Of a stretch of 64,000 nt of DNA, positions 18,438-28,207 are shown one piece after another; position 1 is the stretch's first letter, and each line of letters opens with the position of its first letter. This stretch comes from Sphingobacterium sp. UBA7855 (lineage in GTDB: Bacteria > Bacteroidota > Bacteroidia > Sphingobacteriales > Sphingobacteriaceae): positions 332,806 to 396,805 of the forward strand of contig DLST01000011.1 of NCBI GenBank assembly GCA_002500745.1, in the 5' to 3' direction. The position numbers and the translations under genes were made by a program. Under the pieces are notes generated by a model, which was not told the DNA's origin, made no database searches, and saw nothing but the letters and a program-made list of their open reading frames with translations.

Positions 18438-18890
18438 ATGAAGAAACTGACTTATCAAATTAAGATTAATGCTGCTGTCTCACGCGTTTTTAAAACAATG
18501 CTTGATAAAGAAACGTATAAAAAGTGGACAAGTGCTTTCAATCCAAGCTCTGATTTCGAAGGCATATGGGAGGAGGGCGAAAAAATTAATTTCATCGGAA
18601 TCAATGAGCATGGTGAGAAAGAAGGGATGATCGCTGAGATTGCACAATATATTCCCAATGCATTTGTATCGATCAGGCATTTGGGAATTTTGAATAAGGG
18701 CCAAGAAATATTATCGGGCCCCGCTGTCGAGGATTGGGCTGGCGCACTGGAAAACTATTCTTTTTTCGCCGTCGAAGGAAAAACCGAATTGAAAGTGGAT
18801 GTAGATACGAACGACGACTTCATCGAATACTTTAATCAGGTTTGGCCGAATGCTTTACTCCGCTTGAAGAATCTGAGTGAAATGGAATAA
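18438..18890 (+). CDS. SRPBCC (AHSA1/START-like) domain protein
   Basis: A 150-residue soluble protein with a helix-grip fold of the AHSA1/polyketide-cyclase type. It opens with KLTYQIKINAAVSRVFKTMLDKETYKKWTS, followed by EEGEKINFIG and a C-terminal helix FNQVWPNALLRLKNL. Such domains bind hydrophobic ligands, and many in bacteria have no assigned role. It is co-transcribed with the DinB gene (4-bp gap), a frequent pairing of small stress-type proteins. The stop lies 41 bp from the convergent stop of the cytolysin-like lipoprotein gene. Confidence 0.8.
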   Translation: MKKLTYQIKINAAVSRVFKTMLDKETYKKWTSAFNPSSDFEGIWEEGEKINFIGINEHGEKEGMIAEIAQYIPNAFVSIRHLGILNKGQEILSGPAVEDWAGALENYSFFAVEGKTELKVDVDTNDDFIEYFNQVWPNALLRLKNLSEME

Positions 18891-18930
18891 AAAAATATTG
18901 CTAACTATCTCCTTTCTATTTTTGTCTCGT

Positions 18931-19956
18931 TTATTTTTGTTTCTTTACCCTAACGTCAAATATATTGTAATACCGCAACGTGCTGAAGTCTTTAAGACTC
19001 ATAAAGTCATAGGTAAGAGGATAATTAAAAATATTTTCTGTTTGCTTCTTATATAGAAGCATATCAAGGAGTACTGTTTCGATAGCTTTTGCTCCTGTTG
19101 GATATTGAATAAAGCTCCTCTTACCGCCACCACGGTAGTATATCAGTAGCTTACTGCAATCAAGCACTTTAATATCGAATTCATCCAATGGTTTGTTGTC
19201 CAATATTTTATCTATGGCTGTATTTAAGCTTGCCCGTGTTGAATCCGTTTCTCCCATCAGAATCGTATGCGTGCCGTAAGTTACTGAGGAGAGTACGTAA
19301 GGAGAATAACCTGCCTCGGAAAAAACAGCTACTTCAGCTTCTGGATAAGCATCATGATATTCCATAAAATCGATAAATAGGGTGAGTTTATTGACGTTGC
19401 TTACCCGCAGTGTACTATTTGTTTTGTTAATTGTCGTTGAGTCGCCCCTTTTTACAAGCGACAATATTTTTTTTACATCTTTCGAGTTACCGAGATATCC
19501 TTGTATTTGGGCATAATCCTCAAACGTACTGGAACTGAATATTATGCTGCTCACCTGTTTCGATTTTTCGAACTTATCTGCATAACTAAGGACATTACTA
19601 TAACTAGGTTCAAAAAATCCCAAATCGACAGAAGCGTCGTTGTGAGATAAAAAATGGAATTTTACTTTTTTTGCCTTAGATTCCATGCTTTCCAAACGGG
19701 GACCTTCTATCGTATCCTTTAGATGCCATATACCACCTAAGTAAACCTGCTCATCGATGTTGTCATCGGCAAAAAGTTCACTCATCGGTAACTGTACTTT
19801 CCGAATTTCGTATTTATCCTTTGGAAAAGTAGGTTCATTTTTCGTGGTATCTGTAGGTACCACTACAGGTGGTTCTACTTTAGGCTCGATAGGATCTTTG
19901 GTACAGCTAATCCATACAAGCAAGCTGATAAGAAGCAAAAAATTTCTTGTAAACAT
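18931..19956 (-). CDS. Lipoprotein with cholesterol-dependent-cytolysin-like fold, lacking domain 4
   Basis: A 341-residue predicted lipoprotein. The signal peptide ends in the lipobox VWISC (Cys18), followed by a Pro/Thr-rich tether to about residue 47. From about residue 70 the order of motifs follows the thiol-activated cytolysins. These are VYLGGIWHLKD; KVKFHFLSHND with SYSNVLSYADKF; YAQIQGYLGNSKDVKK; LTLFIDFMEY; SPYVLSSVTYGTHTILMGE (residues 218-236); a Gly-rich strand YYRGGGKR (274-280); and PLTYDFMSLKD (313-323). The protein ends where CDCs would enter the membrane-recognition domain 4, so no undecapeptide is present. Short CDC-like proteins paired with long partners are known in Elizabethkingia; no long partner is visible here. 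The homology is read by eye. An antagonism or pore role is inference. Confidence 0.65.
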   Translation of the reverse strand: MFTRNFLLLISLLVWISCTKDPIEPKVEPPVVVPTDTTKNEPTFPKDKYEIRKVQLPMSELFADDNIDEQVYLGGIWHLKDTIEGPRLESMESKAKKVKFHFLSHNDASVDLGFFEPSYSNVLSYADKFEKSKQVSSIIFSSSTFEDYAQIQGYLGNSKDVKKILSLVKRGDSTTINKTNSTLRVSNVNKLTLFIDFMEYHDAYPEAEVAVFSEAGYSPYVLSSVTYGTHTILMGETDSTRASLNTAIDKILDNKPLDEFDIKVLDCSKLLIYYRGGGKRSFIQYPTGAKAIETVLLDMLLYKKQTENIFNYPLTYDFMSLKDFSTLRYYNIFDVRVKKQK

Positions 19957-20208
19957 AATAAAGTTTTAATGGGCTAGTTCTACTATCGGTAATATATAAA
20001 ACGATATGAATTTATTATCAATAAAATTAAATATAATAACCTAAGATAACACTTATTTTATACAAATCCAAATATGCCCAAACATTATTAAATTTCTGCC
20101 AAAATAACAACCTCTTAAATTTCGCATTTACGATAAAGTATTGTGATGTTGCTAGAACAGCTGAAAATTGAAATTGCAGAAGAGGTAACTGATTTTAGGC
20201 ATAAAAAA

Positions 20209-20241
20209 AGCAGACAAACTCAATTTAAAGAGTTGTCTGCT
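20209..20241 (-). terminator. tRNA-Leu transcript terminator
   Basis: Minus-strand stem AGCAGACAACTC / GAGTTTGTCTGCT with one bulge, followed by seven T, five bases after the tRNA end. Confidence 0.85.
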
Positions 20242-20245
20242 AAAG

Positions 20246-20329
20246 TGCCCAGGAGCAGATTCGAACTGCCACGCCCATACGAGCGCCACCCCCTCAAGAT
20301 GGTGCGTCTACCAATTTCGCCACCTGGGC
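20246..20329 (-). tRNA. tRNA-Leu (GAG)
   Basis: Acceptor GCCCAGG pairs with CCTGGGC. The D arm contains GGCGAAATTGGTAGACGC. The anticodon stem CCATC/GGTGG encloses loop TTGAGGG, giving anticodon GAG. The T arm carries GTTCGAAT. The long variable arm and 84-nt length fit a class II leucine tRNA. CCA is not encoded. Confidence 0.93.
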
Positions 20330-20403
20330 TTATGTTGACCTTTGGTATCACAAAAATAAAGAATTTTCAGTCTTTTACAAGTCGAAAATACCTTTTTAAA
20401 GCA

Positions 20404-21282
20404 TTATTTTACTAAATTCCTATTGATCAACGTTCTAATTACACCGTCAACAAGCCCAACTCTTGGTACGATGATTTGTTTTAGACGGCCATGCTTCATA
20501 ATTGTCAGGAAAATTTCACTCGCAGGTATGATTACATCTGCACGATCTTCGTTTAAACCCAATAAAATTATACGCTCCTTTAAAGAAAATGACGATAAAT
20601 GTTCATATACAGCCTTTAATTTGGCATAGGATAACGGCCTATCCAATTTTTCATTGGATAAGCGCGCAAGCTTATTAATATTACCACCCGTACCAATTCC
20701 AATCACCTGCTTATACATATGTGTATTGCTTCGCACCCATTCTTTCAATTCATCCCAGGTTTCGGCCTTGTCCTGATTATCGAGAATTCGTATTGTTCCT
20801 AGATTAAAAGACCTTGAGTTGACCAAAATGCCATTCGCGAACAACGACAATTCTGTACTACCACCGCCTACATCAATGTAAAGGTAAACTTTATCCTTTT
20901 CCATCTTATTATCCCAATGACTATTGTAAATAATCTCAGCTTCTTTTGCACCTTCTATAATATCGATGTTTATACCGTTTTTCTTTACCTCAGCAACAAT
21001 ATCAGCTCCATTCTTCGCATCACGCATAGCGGAAGTGGCACAGGCTATATAATCTTCCACATGATATACGTCCATCAGTTCACGAAATGCCTTCATTGTT
21101 TTTACCAAACTCTCTGCTTTCCGTGGCGATATTTCCTGATGAATAAAAGCATCATCCCCCAAACGAAGCGGAACACGTAGCAGTGTAGTTTTCTTAAAAT
21201 TATACTGGTCTTTTTGTCCTATAATGTCAGCTATCAAAAGACGAACTGCATTGGAACCTATATCTATTGCGGCGTATCTCAC
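20404..21282 (-). CDS. Ppx/GppA-family exopolyphosphatase
   Basis: A 292-residue member of the actin-like Ppx/GppA phosphatases. Visible motifs are AAIDIGSNAVRLLIAD at the start, ATSAMRDAKNG, YIDVGGGSTELSLF (second phosphate loop) and IGIGTGGNINKLARL. The short form without the C-terminal HD-like extension is usual in Bacteroidota. It hydrolyses polyphosphate or the 5' phosphate of pppGpp. The start is GTG at 21282, right before the family N-terminal motif. It is transcribed toward tRNA-Leu. Confidence 0.92.
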   Translation of the reverse strand: MRYAAIDIGSNAVRLLIADIIGQKDQYNFKKTTLLRVPLRLGDDAFIHQEISPRKAESLVKTMKAFRELMDVYHVEDYIACATSAMRDAKNGADIVAEVKKNGINIDIIEGAKEAEIIYNSHWDNKMEKDKVYLYIDVGGGSTELSLFANGILVNSRSFNLGTIRILDNQDKAETWDELKEWVRSNTHMYKQVIGIGTGGNINKLARLSNEKLDRPLSYAKLKAVYEHLSSFSLKERIILLGLNEDRADVIIPASEIFLTIMKHGRLKQIIVPRVGLVDGVIRTLINRNLVK

Positions 21283-21421
21283 TTTATATATAATTCATTA
21301 AATTATGCTAAAATAAACACAGTAATTAAAAACTATGTTATACGAATGTTAAGTTATCATTAATTTAACAAATAACAAACGATTATTGCAGGGAGTTTGA
21401 TCAGACATGGCCATAAAAAAA

Positions 21422-21445
21422 GAGTATTCATTTACATGAATACTC
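21422..21445 (-). terminator. Terminator of the DUF4142 gene
   Basis: Perfect 10-bp stem GAGTATTCAT / ATGAATACTC with loop TTAC. On the minus strand it is followed by a run of T, 26 bp after the DUF4142 stop. Confidence 0.9.
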
Positions 21446-21470
21446 CTTCTCAATTTCTTTAGCCTACTGC

Positions 21471-22013
21471 TTAGTGATGATGCTCTTCAACTTTACCACC
21501 GGCTAACGTATAGATTTCTGCCACTTTTTTCAAAGATTCTTCGGAAACATGAATGACATTTTTATTCGTATTGCGCTCCTCATGCGATAATCTTGTATTG
21601 ATCTCTCCTTGTTTTTCAACCACAAGTGCTAAAAATGCTTTATCGTTGAATGCAGATGTACTGTCTGAACCTATTGACGCTGGGATCTGAAATGCAGGCA
21701 CACCGCGCTGTGCGTCGCCAACATGCAATTCCTTCGCTAGATTGTCCAATTCTGGTAACACGGCTGCATATGCTTCTTTAATCTTAGCAGCCACATTTTT
21801 CACCTCAGCTGAAGTAGATTGTTTTACTGCTACATCGGCAAGATTTACCAGGTAGTTTCCATTTTCGCCAACGAATTTAATCATTGCAAATGCATCACCA
21901 TCTGCTAACGAAGCATTCGCATATTGACGCTGTCTATCTTCAGCAGTTTGTCCACAAGATGCAAATAATGTACTTGCACAAGCCGCAACAATAAATAACT
22001 TATTAATCTTCAT
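21471..22013 (-). CDS. DUF4142-family lipoprotein
   Basis: A 180-residue predicted lipoprotein with signal peptide and lipobox LFASC (Cys20). The rest is an alpha-helical DUF4142 domain: ASLADGDAFAMIKFVGENGNY, KQSTSAEVKNVAAKIKEAY, and LSHEERNTNKNVIHVSEESLKK. It ends in a His-rich tail (EEHHH) that could bind metal. Members are ferritin-like four-helix proteins that are often stress-induced, with unknown biochemical role. It has its own terminator. It lies 75 bp after the ppc stop. Confidence 0.82.
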   Translation of the reverse strand: MKINKLFIVAACASTLFASCGQTAEDRQRQYANASLADGDAFAMIKFVGENGNYLVNLADVAVKQSTSAEVKNVAAKIKEAYAAVLPELDNLAKELHVGDAQRGVPAFQIPASIGSDSTSAFNDKAFLALVVEKQGEINTRLSHEERNTNKNVIHVSEESLKKVAEIYTLAGGKVEEHHH

Positions 22014-22088
22014 ATCAATTTTGTTAACTATACAAAAGTAGATAAAATATATGTTCTCCGAAACCCTATCTTTGAAAAGAAAGCAAAA

Positions 22089-24665
22089 TTACGCAACATT
22101 TCTTCCCGCATTCACAACGCCAAAGATTGTACGTGCTATTAATTTCGAATAATCGTCACGTTGTGCATCCGTCAGCTGATCCGAATTTAATGCACGAATA
22201 GCAAAATGCTGTATAACCAATAACGGCAGCACAATTCCTTCCCGCGCTAAAATAGACTCACGATCCACTGGATAATTCTCCATCAGTTGTGACGTTCCAC
22301 TAAGTTTCAACAGATATTCTTTGGTGACCTGATATTCGTTGTACAGTGATTTCCAAAAATCACCATAAATAGGATCGTCTTTCATGTAAGCGGTAATGTC
22401 AAAATTGGATTTTGTCATCGACATCATACAGTTATCGATCAATGTCTGGAAAAATCCCGAAGAAACATATAATTGCTGCACATCCTTCCAAAGATTATTT
22501 TTTTCCGCCCATTGCAGTGCAGTTCCCACCCCATAAAATCCGGGGATATTTTGTTTCAGCTGGCTCCAAGAGGTCACAAAACTAATTGCGCGCAAATCTT
22601 CCAACCGCAACTCACGGCCCGAATTACGTTTAACAGGTCTACTTGAAATATTGATCGACGATAACGCTTTTAATGGCGACATGGTCTCCAAATACGGCAA
22701 AAATAATTCATTCGTGCGTAGATCCATAAACTTATGGTGACTTAGCTCAGCCAGTTTGTCAATGATTTCTTGTTGATGTTTCGTTAATGTGTCGCCCACA
22801 CGTTGTTTCAAGTCAGAAATAATTCCGGCGTGCAACAATTGCTCAATATTAAAGCGCGCCGTATCTAAAGACCCGTACTGACTACTGATGGTTTGTCCCT
22901 GAATCGTCAACTGAATATGATCATTGGCGATTTCTTTTCCCATAGATGCATAAAAACGCTGTGTTTTTCCTCCACCCCGGGCTGGCGGGCCACCACGACC
23001 GTCAAAAAATACCAGATCGACTTCATACTCGCGTGATATTGCCGTGAGTTCGATTTTTGCACGATAGATAGACCAATTGGCCATCAGATACCCACCGTCT
23101 TTCGTGCTATCTGAATAGCCCAACATGATTGTCTGCTTATTTCCTCTTCGTTTTAAATGTGCTTTATACTCCTTATTACTGTACAAGGTTTTCATTACAT
23201 CTGCCGCCCTAGTCAAGTCATCAACAGTCTCGAACAAAGGCACAAAATCTATCGTCAAAGCCTCTTTTTTCCAACCTGACCATAAAAATAGTTGACGAAG
23301 TCCCAAGATATCACTGGCCTGTTGGCAATTACTAATAATAAAGCGTTGTGCTGCTCGCTCAGAACCTGAACGCTGGATATCTTTCAATAATTTGATCACT
23401 CCGGAAGTATCCTTCGTCAACGCATCCGCATCCTCTCCTACTGTTAAGTCAAGTTCTTTAAATTTTAATGCCTTTTGCTTATCGCTTTCATTCAGCGTTA
23501 GGTAATCCAATGGCATCCCGGTCTTCTCTTGGTTGTGCTGGATCAGATAATTGGTAGCCTCACGAAGTATGCGGCTATCTTGTCGGATATCCAATGTGGT
23601 GAAAAAACAACCGAAAGTCATCACTTTGCGGAGTAAATCATCAACAATCTCAACGAAAAGACCATTGTGGTATTGCACTAAAACATTTTTGATTGCTTTT
23701 AGATTAGTGATAATATTGTCGGTTTCGTCCACAGGATGATCAACTGGATTAAAGCTATTTTCGTAGAACAATGTTTGCAGATTTTCCATATATTCTTCAA
23801 CCCCACGAAAGGTGATCCGCCGCCTAACGATACGAAAATCCCTGTAATAACATCTAAATAAAATAGTACGTAATAGGGCGGCAACTTTCTTGGTGCTCTC
23901 CACACTTACGTTTGGATTACCATCACGGTCACCTCCCGGCCAAAAGCCCAATTCGATCAATTGTTTTACTTCTTCTGTCTCTACATTTAGTTCATCATCA
24001 ATGAACGACTGAATCTCCGAAGCGACCTTATAAAACACATTTTCCAAAAACCAAGCTAAACTGGCAGCCTCATCTACTGGAGTCGGCTTATTTTTGTTGA
24101 TGAATGGCGTCTTACCCAATTGCTGCAGTAACAAGTGAATACTATGTATATCATTGGTTTTGATTGCATCAATTAGGTCGTTTATAATGCCTAATACTGG
24201 TCCGGGGTAAAACTGGGTAGGATGTGCAGTCAACACGAGACGTACAGAAAAATCCTTCAATTTAGAAACGATCTTACGTCGCATATCATCACTGCCTTCG
24301 GCATTCTTAATCAATGCTCCTAAAACGTTTTCATCATCGCCGCGGCCGACCATCTGAAATGAAGAATCTTCTATTGCGTCAAATAAGACGACCTGACGCT
24401 CTATATATTGAACAAATCGAAACAACAAATCGATACGTTGCTCTTCCGAAGAAAATTCCTCATGCTGATCGAAGAAACTTTTTATGATCTCATCAGGAGT
24501 TAAATGCTGATCGACACCCTTTTCACATTGCTTTGCAAAAAATGGCAATAAAGTTCCGGTATCTTTAACACGCTGAAACGGCAATGTTAAAAACAAACTT
24601 TTGAAAAGCTCAAAGCGTGTCAATACCTCGTCCTGAAAGACGGCTTCATTTTTACTTTGCTTCAT
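22089..24665 (-). CDS. ppc: Phosphoenolpyruvate carboxylase
   Basis: An 858-residue cytosolic enzyme that carboxylates PEP to oxaloacetate to refill the TCA cycle. Recognised motifs are VLTAHPTQ with the catalytic His, GFWPGGDRDGNPNV, MLGYSDSTKDGGYL, FFDGRGGPPARGGGKT, and PGFYGVGTAL. The Gly-rich loop has FDGRGG where enterobacterial enzymes have FHGRGG, and the C terminus is ...NAGRNVA. I take this as the short bacterial branch. The length is a little below the E. coli enzyme. ATG 24665 is preferred over a TTG at 24689. Confidence 0.95.
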   Translation of the reverse strand: MKQSKNEAVFQDEVLTRFELFKSLFLTLPFQRVKDTGTLLPFFAKQCEKGVDQHLTPDEIIKSFFDQHEEFSSEEQRIDLLFRFVQYIERQVVLFDAIEDSSFQMVGRGDDENVLGALIKNAEGSDDMRRKIVSKLKDFSVRLVLTAHPTQFYPGPVLGIINDLIDAIKTNDIHSIHLLLQQLGKTPFINKNKPTPVDEAASLAWFLENVFYKVASEIQSFIDDELNVETEEVKQLIELGFWPGGDRDGNPNVSVESTKKVAALLRTILFRCYYRDFRIVRRRITFRGVEEYMENLQTLFYENSFNPVDHPVDETDNIITNLKAIKNVLVQYHNGLFVEIVDDLLRKVMTFGCFFTTLDIRQDSRILREATNYLIQHNQEKTGMPLDYLTLNESDKQKALKFKELDLTVGEDADALTKDTSGVIKLLKDIQRSGSERAAQRFIISNCQQASDILGLRQLFLWSGWKKEALTIDFVPLFETVDDLTRAADVMKTLYSNKEYKAHLKRRGNKQTIMLGYSDSTKDGGYLMANWSIYRAKIELTAISREYEVDLVFFDGRGGPPARGGGKTQRFYASMGKEIANDHIQLTIQGQTISSQYGSLDTARFNIEQLLHAGIISDLKQRVGDTLTKHQQEIIDKLAELSHHKFMDLRTNELFLPYLETMSPLKALSSINISSRPVKRNSGRELRLEDLRAISFVTSWSQLKQNIPGFYGVGTALQWAEKNNLWKDVQQLYVSSGFFQTLIDNCMMSMTKSNFDITAYMKDDPIYGDFWKSLYNEYQVTKEYLLKLSGTSQLMENYPVDRESILAREGIVLPLLVIQHFAIRALNSDQLTDAQRDDYSKLIARTIFGVVNAGRNVA

Positions 24666-24963
24666 ATTTAAATCTTTGAAAGTGGTCAAGAGAGTTTAGG
24701 TGACTCTTGAAATTCTGTAATATCTCTGAAATTACCCTATGCCTCCAAATATAATAATATTATATTTAAACAAATAAAAAAATATAAATTGATCAAAAAA
24801 ACAATTATATTATTATAAACATACTAACAAACACTTCTGATATTGCTATCCTTAGATCACCAGTAATACTAAAAATTAAGCTTCTTCCTCTGTTAGAGGG
24901 CTATAAATGAAATAGCGATTTACCGCGCTCATGGAGTAATATCGAAGAACAATTGTTTTTAAT

Positions 24964-27192
24964 ATGAAAAGCAATTTATCTAAGTTTGTACTATACATTA
25001 TGAAACAGACACAAGAAATAAAAAGTTTTTTCTACAGCCAATATTTTGCTGATGGACTCCGAATCACTATTGGATGTATCGTGCCTGTCCTTATATTTGC
25101 TACTTTCGGACAGTTTACCAATGGAACAATCGTTTCCTTGGGCGCCCTTCTAGTGGGCCTTTCCGATACACCGGGAGCCCCCAGCCACAGAAGGAAAGGG
25201 ATGATTGCGGGAGCAATTTTGACTACACTAACTTTTATTCTGACCAATGTAGTTAATCAAAATGTATATCTACTAGCAATATTTATCGGCATGGCCTGCT
25301 TTATATTCGCTATGTTTGCAGTATTCAATAGCAGAGCTGCCAATGTGGGCCTCATGTGTATTCTGATGATGTTGATTCATGTACAGATTCACTACCCCAT
25401 CGCAGAAGCCATCAATTATTTAGGCTTTTATACATTAGGAGGATTATGGTATATCGCCATCAGTCTTTCCATTACCCAGGTTCGTCCTTACCGGTTGGCT
25501 GAACAGGAACTGTCCGAAACGATCCGTTATGTCGCAGATTACATCAGGTTGAAAGCTAATTTTTACGATGCCAAAATCGATAATGACAAAAATTACCTGA
25601 AGCTTATTGACAAACAAGTTGAAGTAAACCAGCATCAGGAAAACTTACGGGATGTATTGTTTCAAAGTAAACGATCGATTAAAGATACCACGAAAGTAGG
25701 ACGCTACCTAACACTCGTTTTCAATGATATCGTCGACCTCTTTGAGCAAAGTATGGCAGCGCATTATGATTATAACGCCATCAGTGAGCGCTTTGGCCCC
25801 ACGGGAATCTTAGAAGATTTCAAAAATGTGATCTTAAAATACACCAACGAGCTTGACAATTTAGCCTATCAGCTCAATACAAATACACAGCCTAAACCCT
25901 TATATGATTTCGACACAGATCTCAGCCGTCTTCATGCTAAGATCGATCAGCTGGATCGAAACCAACAGTACAGCACGTTCGCATTACGCAAAGTATTAAT
26001 CAATTTGCGCGATCTCGTTCGTCGAATCAGAAATATATACGGCTACTCACATCTACAGCCGGATGATGTCAAACGCAAAGAAATTGATGATGCAAAACGT
26101 TTTGTCCAGAGCTCCCCAATCGATTTAAAAAAGTTTCGTGAAAACCTTACTTTAAAATCGACTATATTTCGACATGCCTGCCGGATGGCAATTGTCATGT
26201 CGATCACTTATTATGTGTTTGAAGTAACCAATATCACCAACAATGTGTACTGGATCCTGCTCACGATTATGGTGATCTTAAAGCCTGGCTTTGGACTCAC
26301 AAAAGAGCGAAATATTCAACGGCTTATCGGAACCACAATAGGTGGGCTCATAGGAGCCTTTATACTCTTAACCATTCATGATCCCACTGTGCTATTCGTA
26401 CTGTTGGTATTCTTTTTTCTAACGGCATACAGCTTGTTCCGAGTTAATTATGTTATTGCCGTACTTTTTATGACACCCTATGTATTGATTATGCTGAGCT
26501 TTGTCAGTGCCAATACCTTGGATGTCACAAAAGAAAGAATATTGGATACATTTATAGGTGGTATGATCGCGTTTCTATCCAGCTATGTTATTTTCCCAAA
26601 TTGGGAAAGCATGCAAGTCAAGGAATCCATGCGTAAGCTACTTATCGCCAACTACAATTACATTGTTCAGGCATTGAAAGAAATTGCAGGTCAAGCACCT
26701 TCCGTCACCGATTATAAATTGACCCGCAAGGCTGTCTATGTAGAAACAGCCAATATGGGTTCTACATTCCAACGGATGCTGACGGAACCAAAAAAACGTC
26801 AAAAATATACGAAGGAAGTGAATAAATTCGTCATATTCAACCATATTTTGGCTTCTTTCTCGGTGACCTTAATGAACCATCTTGACGAAATGGACAATAA
26901 TTATATCAATAAGGACCATGTTCGGGCAATCCGAAAAATCTTAAGTTCACTTGAACAATCCATTCAACTGCTACATTCTGAAGATAGTACCAAGGAATTC
27001 GTTCCTCTGATCATCGAGATTCCAAATGACCGATTTGCCCATACAAACACCAGTTCAGTAGATGGACAGCTCCTGAACGAGCAATTAGAGTTTTTAGGTA
27101 AAATTGCTCAAGATTTACATAAAATTGTTCAGGATCTCCACGCCAAAAGCACAGCAATGTCAGAAAATGATCTGCAAAAGGCTTTAAGCTGA
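24964..27192 (+). CDS. FUSC/YccS-type inner-membrane transporter
   Basis: A 742-residue membrane protein with two six-helix blocks, at about residues 25-170 and 395-545. They are separated by a soluble helical domain of about 220 residues and followed by a cytosolic helical tail. The repeated SLGALLVGLSDTPGAPSHRRKGM-like and ILLTIMVILKPGFGLTKERNIQR segments are typical of FUSC/YccS/aromatic-acid-exporter proteins. These are thought to export small organic acids or other compounds. A second ATG at 25000 is an alternative start. It lies 31 bp before ypdA and may share its transcript. Confidence 0.85.
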   Translation: MKSNLSKFVLYIMKQTQEIKSFFYSQYFADGLRITIGCIVPVLIFATFGQFTNGTIVSLGALLVGLSDTPGAPSHRRKGMIAGAILTTLTFILTNVVNQNVYLLAIFIGMACFIFAMFAVFNSRAANVGLMCILMMLIHVQIHYPIAEAINYLGFYTLGGLWYIAISLSITQVRPYRLAEQELSETIRYVADYIRLKANFYDAKIDNDKNYLKLIDKQVEVNQHQENLRDVLFQSKRSIKDTTKVGRYLTLVFNDIVDLFEQSMAAHYDYNAISERFGPTGILEDFKNVILKYTNELDNLAYQLNTNTQPKPLYDFDTDLSRLHAKIDQLDRNQQYSTFALRKVLINLRDLVRRIRNIYGYSHLQPDDVKRKEIDDAKRFVQSSPIDLKKFRENLTLKSTIFRHACRMAIVMSITYYVFEVTNITNNVYWILLTIMVILKPGFGLTKERNIQRLIGTTIGGLIGAFILLTIHDPTVLFVLLVFFFLTAYSLFRVNYVIAVLFMTPYVLIMLSFVSANTLDVTKERILDTFIGGMIAFLSSYVIFPNWESMQVKESMRKLLIANYNYIVQALKEIAGQAPSVTDYKLTRKAVYVETANMGSTFQRMLTEPKKRQKYTKEVNKFVIFNHILASFSVTLMNHLDEMDNNYINKDHVRAIRKILSSLEQSIQLLHSEDSTKEFVPLIIEIPNDRFAHTNTSSVDGQLLNEQLEFLGKIAQDLHKIVQDLHAKSTAMSENDLQKALS

Positions 27193-27223
27193 TTTATTCT
27201 ATAAAATTATCGACATTTACATC

Positions 27224-28207
27224 ATGAGTGATAGCATGACACAGTACGACCTGATTATAGTTGGAGGCGGGCCAATTGGCTTAGCTTGTGCCCTAGAAGC
27301 GAAAGAATCAAATTTAAATTATCTTATCCTTGAAAAAGGCTGTTTGGTTAATTCTCTTTATAATTATCCCCAGAATATGACTTTTTTCTCTTCCTCCGAA
27401 AGATTAGAAATTGGAGATATTCCTTTTGTAACAACCAATCCTAAGCCTAGACGGATGGAGGCTTTGGAGTATTACAGACGCATACAACAAAAGTTCAACC
27501 TAGATACACACCTCTTCGAAGAAGTACTTGACATCAAACAGCAAGGATCCGGTTTTTTGGTTACCAGCAATAAAAGGATGTATTTGAGCAAAAAAATCAT
27601 TATTGCGACCGGCTTTTACGACATTCCGATGTTGCTCAATATTCCGGGCGAAGAACTTCCCAAAGTCAGGCACTATTATGATGACCCGCATTATTATAGC
27701 AGTCAAAAGGTAATTGTTGTTGGCGCTAGTAATTCATCTATTGATGCTGCGCTTGAAACTTTTCGAAAAGGAGCTCAAGTATCTTTGGTCATCCGTGGCA
27801 GCGCAATCAGTCATCGGGTAAAATACTGGGTAAGACCAGATATTGAAAATCGAATTGCTGCAGGGGAAATTGATGTCTATTATAATAGCTGCTTGACCGA
27901 AGTAACACCGACCTCCGCGTATATCCAAACCCCAAATGGTACTATCGAAATCGAAAATGACTTTGTGCTGGCTTTAACGGGCTATCGACCCAATTTTGAT
28001 TTTTTGAAAAAGATCGGGATTGACATTCCCCTAGAAGCACCTTGTATTCCAAGTCATAATGAAGACACGATGGAAACAAATGTAGCGGGAATCTATCTAG
28101 CAGGCGTTGTTTGTGGTGGCTTAAATACCCACCTATGGTTTATTGAAAATTCACGAATACATGCCAAACAGATTATCGGACACATTCTTCAATCAACACT
28201 TACTTAG
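27224..28207 (+). CDS. ypdA: YpdA-family FAD/NAD(P) oxidoreductase (bacillithiol disulfide reductase type)
   Basis: A 327-residue thioredoxin-reductase-like flavoprotein. It has an FAD-binding GGGPIGLACALEA motif at residue 12, a second dinucleotide motif VVGASNSSIDAALE near residue 166 and ATGFYDIPMLL. It lacks the CxxC pair of true thioredoxin reductases. YpdA reduces bacillithiol disulfide in Firmicutes. The same name is applied in Bacteroidota, where the thiol partner is less certain. The last eight bases overlap the convergent TetR gene. Confidence 0.85.
   Translation: MSDSMTQYDLIIVGGGPIGLACALEAKESNLNYLILEKGCLVNSLYNYPQNMTFFSSSERLEIGDIPFVTTNPKPRRMEALEYYRRIQQKFNLDTHLFEEVLDIKQQGSGFLVTSNKRMYLSKKIIIATGFYDIPMLLNIPGEELPKVRHYYDDPHYYSSQKVIVVGASNSSIDAALETFRKGAQVSLVIRGSAISHRVKYWVRPDIENRIAAGEIDVYYNSCLTEVTPTSAYIQTPNGTIEIENDFVLALTGYRPNFDFLKKIGIDIPLEAPCIPSHNEDTMETNVAGIYLAGVVCGGLNTHLWFIENSRIHAKQIIGHILQSTLT

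Noticed and set aside
20143..20415. 90-codon plus-strand frame through the tRNA-Leu gene
   Set aside because: It is antisense to the tRNA and its terminator, so it cannot be a real gene.
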